From Neobacillus sp. PS3-12 (lineage in GTDB: Bacteria > Bacillota > Bacilli > Bacillales > Cytobacillaceae): 64,000 nt of DNA. Location: contig NZ_CP133268.1 of assembly GCF_030915385.1 (NCBI RefSeq), positions 3,570,001 to 3,634,000 on the forward strand, read 5' to 3'. Both the position numbers and the translations under genes were made by a program. Under the pieces are notes generated by a model, which worked only from the letters and a program-made list of their open reading frames with translations, was not told the DNA's origin and made no database searches. Below are positions 61,450 through 64,000 of the stretch, one piece after another (the stretch's first letter is position 1; every line of letters starts with the position of its first letter).

Positions 61450-62391
61450 ATGATTCCCCAAAAGATTGATGGGATTAGCTTAAATGCTGAATCCGCCAAA
61501 GAAGTGATAAAGAAAAGAAAAATAGACCTTTCCAAAATGGGAAATTCAATTTTATTTATGGGGCCTACCACCATATTTTTTGCGATTACCATTCTGATCC
61601 CATTTATATACGGCATTTATTTAACACTGAATAAAATGGATACCCCGGCAGACCCTATGGTGTTTGCAGGAATTTCGAATTACGTAAGTGCAGTCCAAGA
61701 TACTCAATTCTGGAGCTCACTTTGGTTAACACTTAAGTTTGTACTGGCAACTGTATTCTTTGTCAATCTTGTTGGATTTGGGTTAGCTTATCTGGTCACT
61801 TCGGGTATTAAGATTCAAAACTCTATGAGAACAGCCTATTTTACCCCGAATTTGATCGGTGGATTAGTACTTGGGTATATTTGGCAATTTGTGTTTGTGC
61901 AATCGTTGCCAGCGATTGGAGCAAAGTTGGGGATTTCATGGCTGAAGCTCGGTTGGCTGGGGGATCCGCATATGGCCTTTTGGGCATTGGTTCTCGTTAC
62001 GATCTGGCAAACATCCGGTTATATGATGATTATTTTTATTGCAGGATTAATCAGTATTCCAAAAGATATTATCGAAGCCGCAACAATTGATGGCGCAGGT
62101 CCTTTTCGCAGACTGATCAATGTGACTCTTCCTTTAATGGTACCTTCTTTTGTCGTAACTGTCTTCTTGTCTTTAAAAAATGCCTTTATGGTATATGACT
62201 TGAATTTCTCACTTACAAACGGAGGCCCATACAACAGCACACAAATGGTTTCTATGCATGTAGTAAATAAAGCTTTTGTCGAGGCTAATTATGGTACAGG
62301 ACAAGCTGAGGCAATTATTTTATTTGTCATTGTTGCGATCGTCACCGGATTTCAGGTTTATACCAGTAAGAAAATGGAGGTTGAAGCATAA
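61450..62391 (+). CDS. ABC sugar transporter permease, MalF type
   Basis: This 313-residue permease has six or more helices and the cytoplasmic EAA loop EAATIDGAGPFRRLINVTLPL. The ATG at 61450 has AGGAT 9 bases upstream; a GTG at 61441 is also in frame. It overlaps the next gene by one base (TAATG). It forms a heterodimer with the MalG-type protein. No ATPase gene is in the window; Bacillus often uses a shared MsmK-type ATPase. Confidence 0.92.
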   Translation: MIPQKIDGISLNAESAKEVIKKRKIDLSKMGNSILFMGPTTIFFAITILIPFIYGIYLTLNKMDTPADPMVFAGISNYVSAVQDTQFWSSLWLTLKFVLATVFFVNLVGFGLAYLVTSGIKIQNSMRTAYFTPNLIGGLVLGYIWQFVFVQSLPAIGAKLGISWLKLGWLGDPHMAFWALVLVTIWQTSGYMMIIFIAGLISIPKDIIEAATIDGAGPFRRLINVTLPLMVPSFVVTVFLSLKNAFMVYDLNFSLTNGGPYNSTQMVSMHVVNKAFVEANYGTGQAEAIILFVIVAIVTGFQVYTSKKMEVEA

Positions 62392-63227
62392 TGAGTACAC
62401 GAAGAATGGCTGCTTCCACTCTTGCATATGTCATTTCCATTATTGCATTGATTTGTTTTGTATTCCCCTTTCTTCTTCTTATCATCAATTCATTCAAAAG
62501 CAATGGGGAGATCCTAACAAGTCCGTTTTCATTGCCGCAGCATTGGAATTTCTCCCATTTTGCCGACGTTATTAATAAAATGAATTTCATGGTTACATTT
62601 AGAAACTCGTTTCTTATTACGATGATAAGCAGCCTTTTGATTGTGTTTTTCTCTGCAATGGCCGCTTATCATATGGTCAGAAAACCATCTAAATACAATA
62701 AAATATTCTTTACTATTTTGGTAGCTTCCATGGTTATTCCATTTCAATCTTTGATGATTCCTCTAATCTCCATTTATGGAGGAAAACTTCATTTGATTGA
62801 TACGATTCCCATTCCTCTATTGATTATGTTTTATATCGGTTTTGGAAGTGCCCTTTCGATCTTTATGTATCATGGATTTATGAAAACAGTGCCTGCTGAG
62901 ATTGAAGAGGCGGCCAGAATTGACGGCTGTAATACCATCCAGACTTTTTTCTTAATCGTTTTTCCTATGCTAAAGCCGATTACAGTAACGATTACAATCC
63001 TAAATGTTTTATGGATCTGGAATGATTACTTGCTTCCTTCACTTGTGTTAAATAATGAAAACGTCTATACAATGCCGGTTAAAATGAAAGTATTTAACGG
63101 AACTTATATGAACAACTGGGAACTGTTGATTCCTGCCATTCTTTTAACCGTCATTCCAATTTTGATTATGTACATGATTGGTCAGAAATCGATCATTAAT
63201 GGTGTGATGCAGGGTTCCATAAAATAA
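62391..63227 (+). CDS. ABC sugar transporter permease, MalG type
   Basis: This 278-residue permease has six helices and the EAA loop EIEEAARIDGCNTIQTFFLIVFP. Translation is coupled to the MalF-type gene. It completes the permease pair, followed by a terminator and the ThuA-family gene, which may process the sugar taken up. Confidence 0.93.
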   Translation: MSTRRMAASTLAYVISIIALICFVFPFLLLIINSFKSNGEILTSPFSLPQHWNFSHFADVINKMNFMVTFRNSFLITMISSLLIVFFSAMAAYHMVRKPSKYNKIFFTILVASMVIPFQSLMIPLISIYGGKLHLIDTIPIPLLIMFYIGFGSALSIFMYHGFMKTVPAEIEEAARIDGCNTIQTFFLIVFPMLKPITVTITILNVLWIWNDYLLPSLVLNNENVYTMPVKMKVFNGTYMNNWELLIPAILLTVIPILIMYMIGQKSIINGVMQGSIK

Positions 63228-63287
63228 TTAAGATCAAGGTTTTTCACTCAAACCCTAGGAATCAAGAGTAAATTTACTAAATAAAAT

Positions 63288-63312
63288 TATAGGGGCAATT
63301 GCCCCTATTTTT
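63288..63312 (+). terminator. Terminator after the permeases
   Basis: TAGGGGCAA pairs directly with TTGCCCCTA, followed by TTTTT. Confidence 0.85.
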
Positions 63313-63370
63313 ATAACGATCAAATCGACCATATATACGATCTTAAATAAATAAAAGGAGTGAATGGTTA

Positions 63371-64000
63371 ATGTTAAAAGTAACTGTATGGAATGAAAAT
63401 CGTCATGAACAAAAAAGTCCGGTAGTCAGAGAGATCTATCCGAAGGGAATTCACGGTACGATTGCTGAGTTCCTTAACCTAGAAGGAATTGAAACAAGAA
63501 CCGCCACATTGGACGAACCGGAGCATGGATTAACGGATGAGGTACTGGATCATTCGGATGTATTAATATGGTGGGGGCATCTTGCCCACGGTGAGGTAAA
63601 AGATGAAATCGTCAAAAAGGTTCAAAAGCGTGTATTGGATGGAATGGGATTGATTGTTCTTCACTCGGGACATTTTTCAAAAATCTTTAAGACATTGATG
63701 GGTACAAGCTGTGATTTAAAATGGCGGGAAGCAGGTGAAAAAGAACGGCTTTGGGTAGTTAGTCCAAGCCATCCGATCGTCGAAGGAATCTCTGAATATA
63801 TTGAACTAGAAAATGAGGAAATGTACGGGGAGCACTTCGATATTCCTCAGCCTGATGAGCTTATTTTTACCAGCTGGTTTGAAGGCGGAGATGTATTCAG
63901 AAGCGGCTGTACATATAAACGAGGAAATGGAAAAGTATTTTATTTCCGCCCGGGGCATGAAACCTATCCAACTTACCATAACAAGCAAATTCAGCAGGTG
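63371..64000 (+). CDS. ThuA-family (trehalose utilization) protein, 3' end cut by window
   Basis: The open frame starts with ATG after AAAGGAGTG and gives 210 residues to the window edge without a stop. Features of the ThuA fold (class I glutamine amidotransferase-like) are [10 protein letters not shown] at the N-terminus, [29 protein letters not shown] and [15 protein letters not shown]. Members act in trehalose or other disaccharide use; the reaction is not settled. It fits the sugar uptake operon before it. Confidence 0.85.
   Translation, partial: MLKVTVWNENRHEQKSPVVREIYPKGIHGTIAEFLNLEGIETRTATLDEPEHGLTDEVLDHSDVLIWWGHLAHGEVKDEIVKKVQKRVLDGMGLIVLHSGHFSKIFKTLMGTSCDLKWREAGEKERLWVVSPSHPIVEGISEYIELENEEMYGEHFDIPQPDELIFTSWFEGGDVFRSGCTYKRGNGKVFYFRPGHETYPTYHNKQIQQV

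Overview
The window looks like chromosome from a low-GC, spore-forming member of the Bacillaceae. Genes with close Bacillus relatives (lutABC, uxa/kdgA, yvgN, yhcT-yhcU, pgcA, yhdB, spoVR) lie partly in the order known from B. subtilis. Ribosome sites are strong AGGAGG types, TTG and GTG starts are common, and many genes end in U-tailed hairpins. A Neobacillus/Mesobacillus-like species would fit, but that is only a guess. I saw no rRNA, tRNA, CRISPR array, prophage or integrase.

Layout. 1-1000: the tail of gatD and an L,D-transpeptidase. 1048-3090: a lone TnpB-like protein without a zinc ribbon, followed by a hairpin-rich non-coding stretch. 3149-6018: the lactate operon lutABC, with lutB frameshifted. 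6237-8228: gpmA, a four-copy 52-bp tandem repeat and a polysaccharide deacetylase. 8358-18853: a hexuronate (galacturonate/glucuronate) catabolic cluster (uxaC, GPH transporter, LacI regulator, uxaB, uxaA, kdgA) with LacI-type operators and cre sites, ending in a GH36 alpha-galactosidase. 18890-24933: an aldo-keto reductase, an MBL hydrolase, a PAS-GGDEF-EAL protein, an ArsB/NhaD transporter and a small unknown protein, with two kinds of intergenic repeat. 25199-28549: a CcpA-type cre site and a ferredoxin-dependent 2-oxoacid oxidoreductase operon, with the alpha subunit frameshifted. 28685-43373: mostly housekeeping genes (cupin, MMPL exporter, deoC, XapX, cdd, DNA glycosylase, proC, REC-GGDEF-REC, Pit/DUF47, YeaQ, yhcT, yhcU, pgcA with a frameshift, yhdB, M14 peptidase).

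43492-55564 is the most notable region. A nearly complete spoVR (one frameshift) is followed by about 9.5 kb of aromatic-acid catabolic genes: a phthalate-dioxygenase-type Rieske oxygenase, a small zinc-ribbon protein, a class II aldolase-type decarboxylase, a Gfo/Idh/MocA dehydrogenase, a LysR regulator, two transporters, an ACMSD-type amidohydrolase and a LigB-type extradiol dioxygenase. A second copy of the 3' half of spoVR then follows. This is the layout expected if a DNA circle carrying a spoVR 3' fragment integrated by one homologous crossover. The genes can be ordered into a plausible route from phthalate, or a similar aromatic acid, to ring cleavage.

55618-64000 holds a sugar ABC uptake system: two solute-binding lipoproteins, a YesM/YesN-type two-component system, two permeases and the start of a ThuA-family gene.

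Four conserved genes (lutB, korA, pgcA, spoVR) carry single-base frameshifts. That many suggests either sequencing or assembly errors or real decay, and raw reads would settle it.
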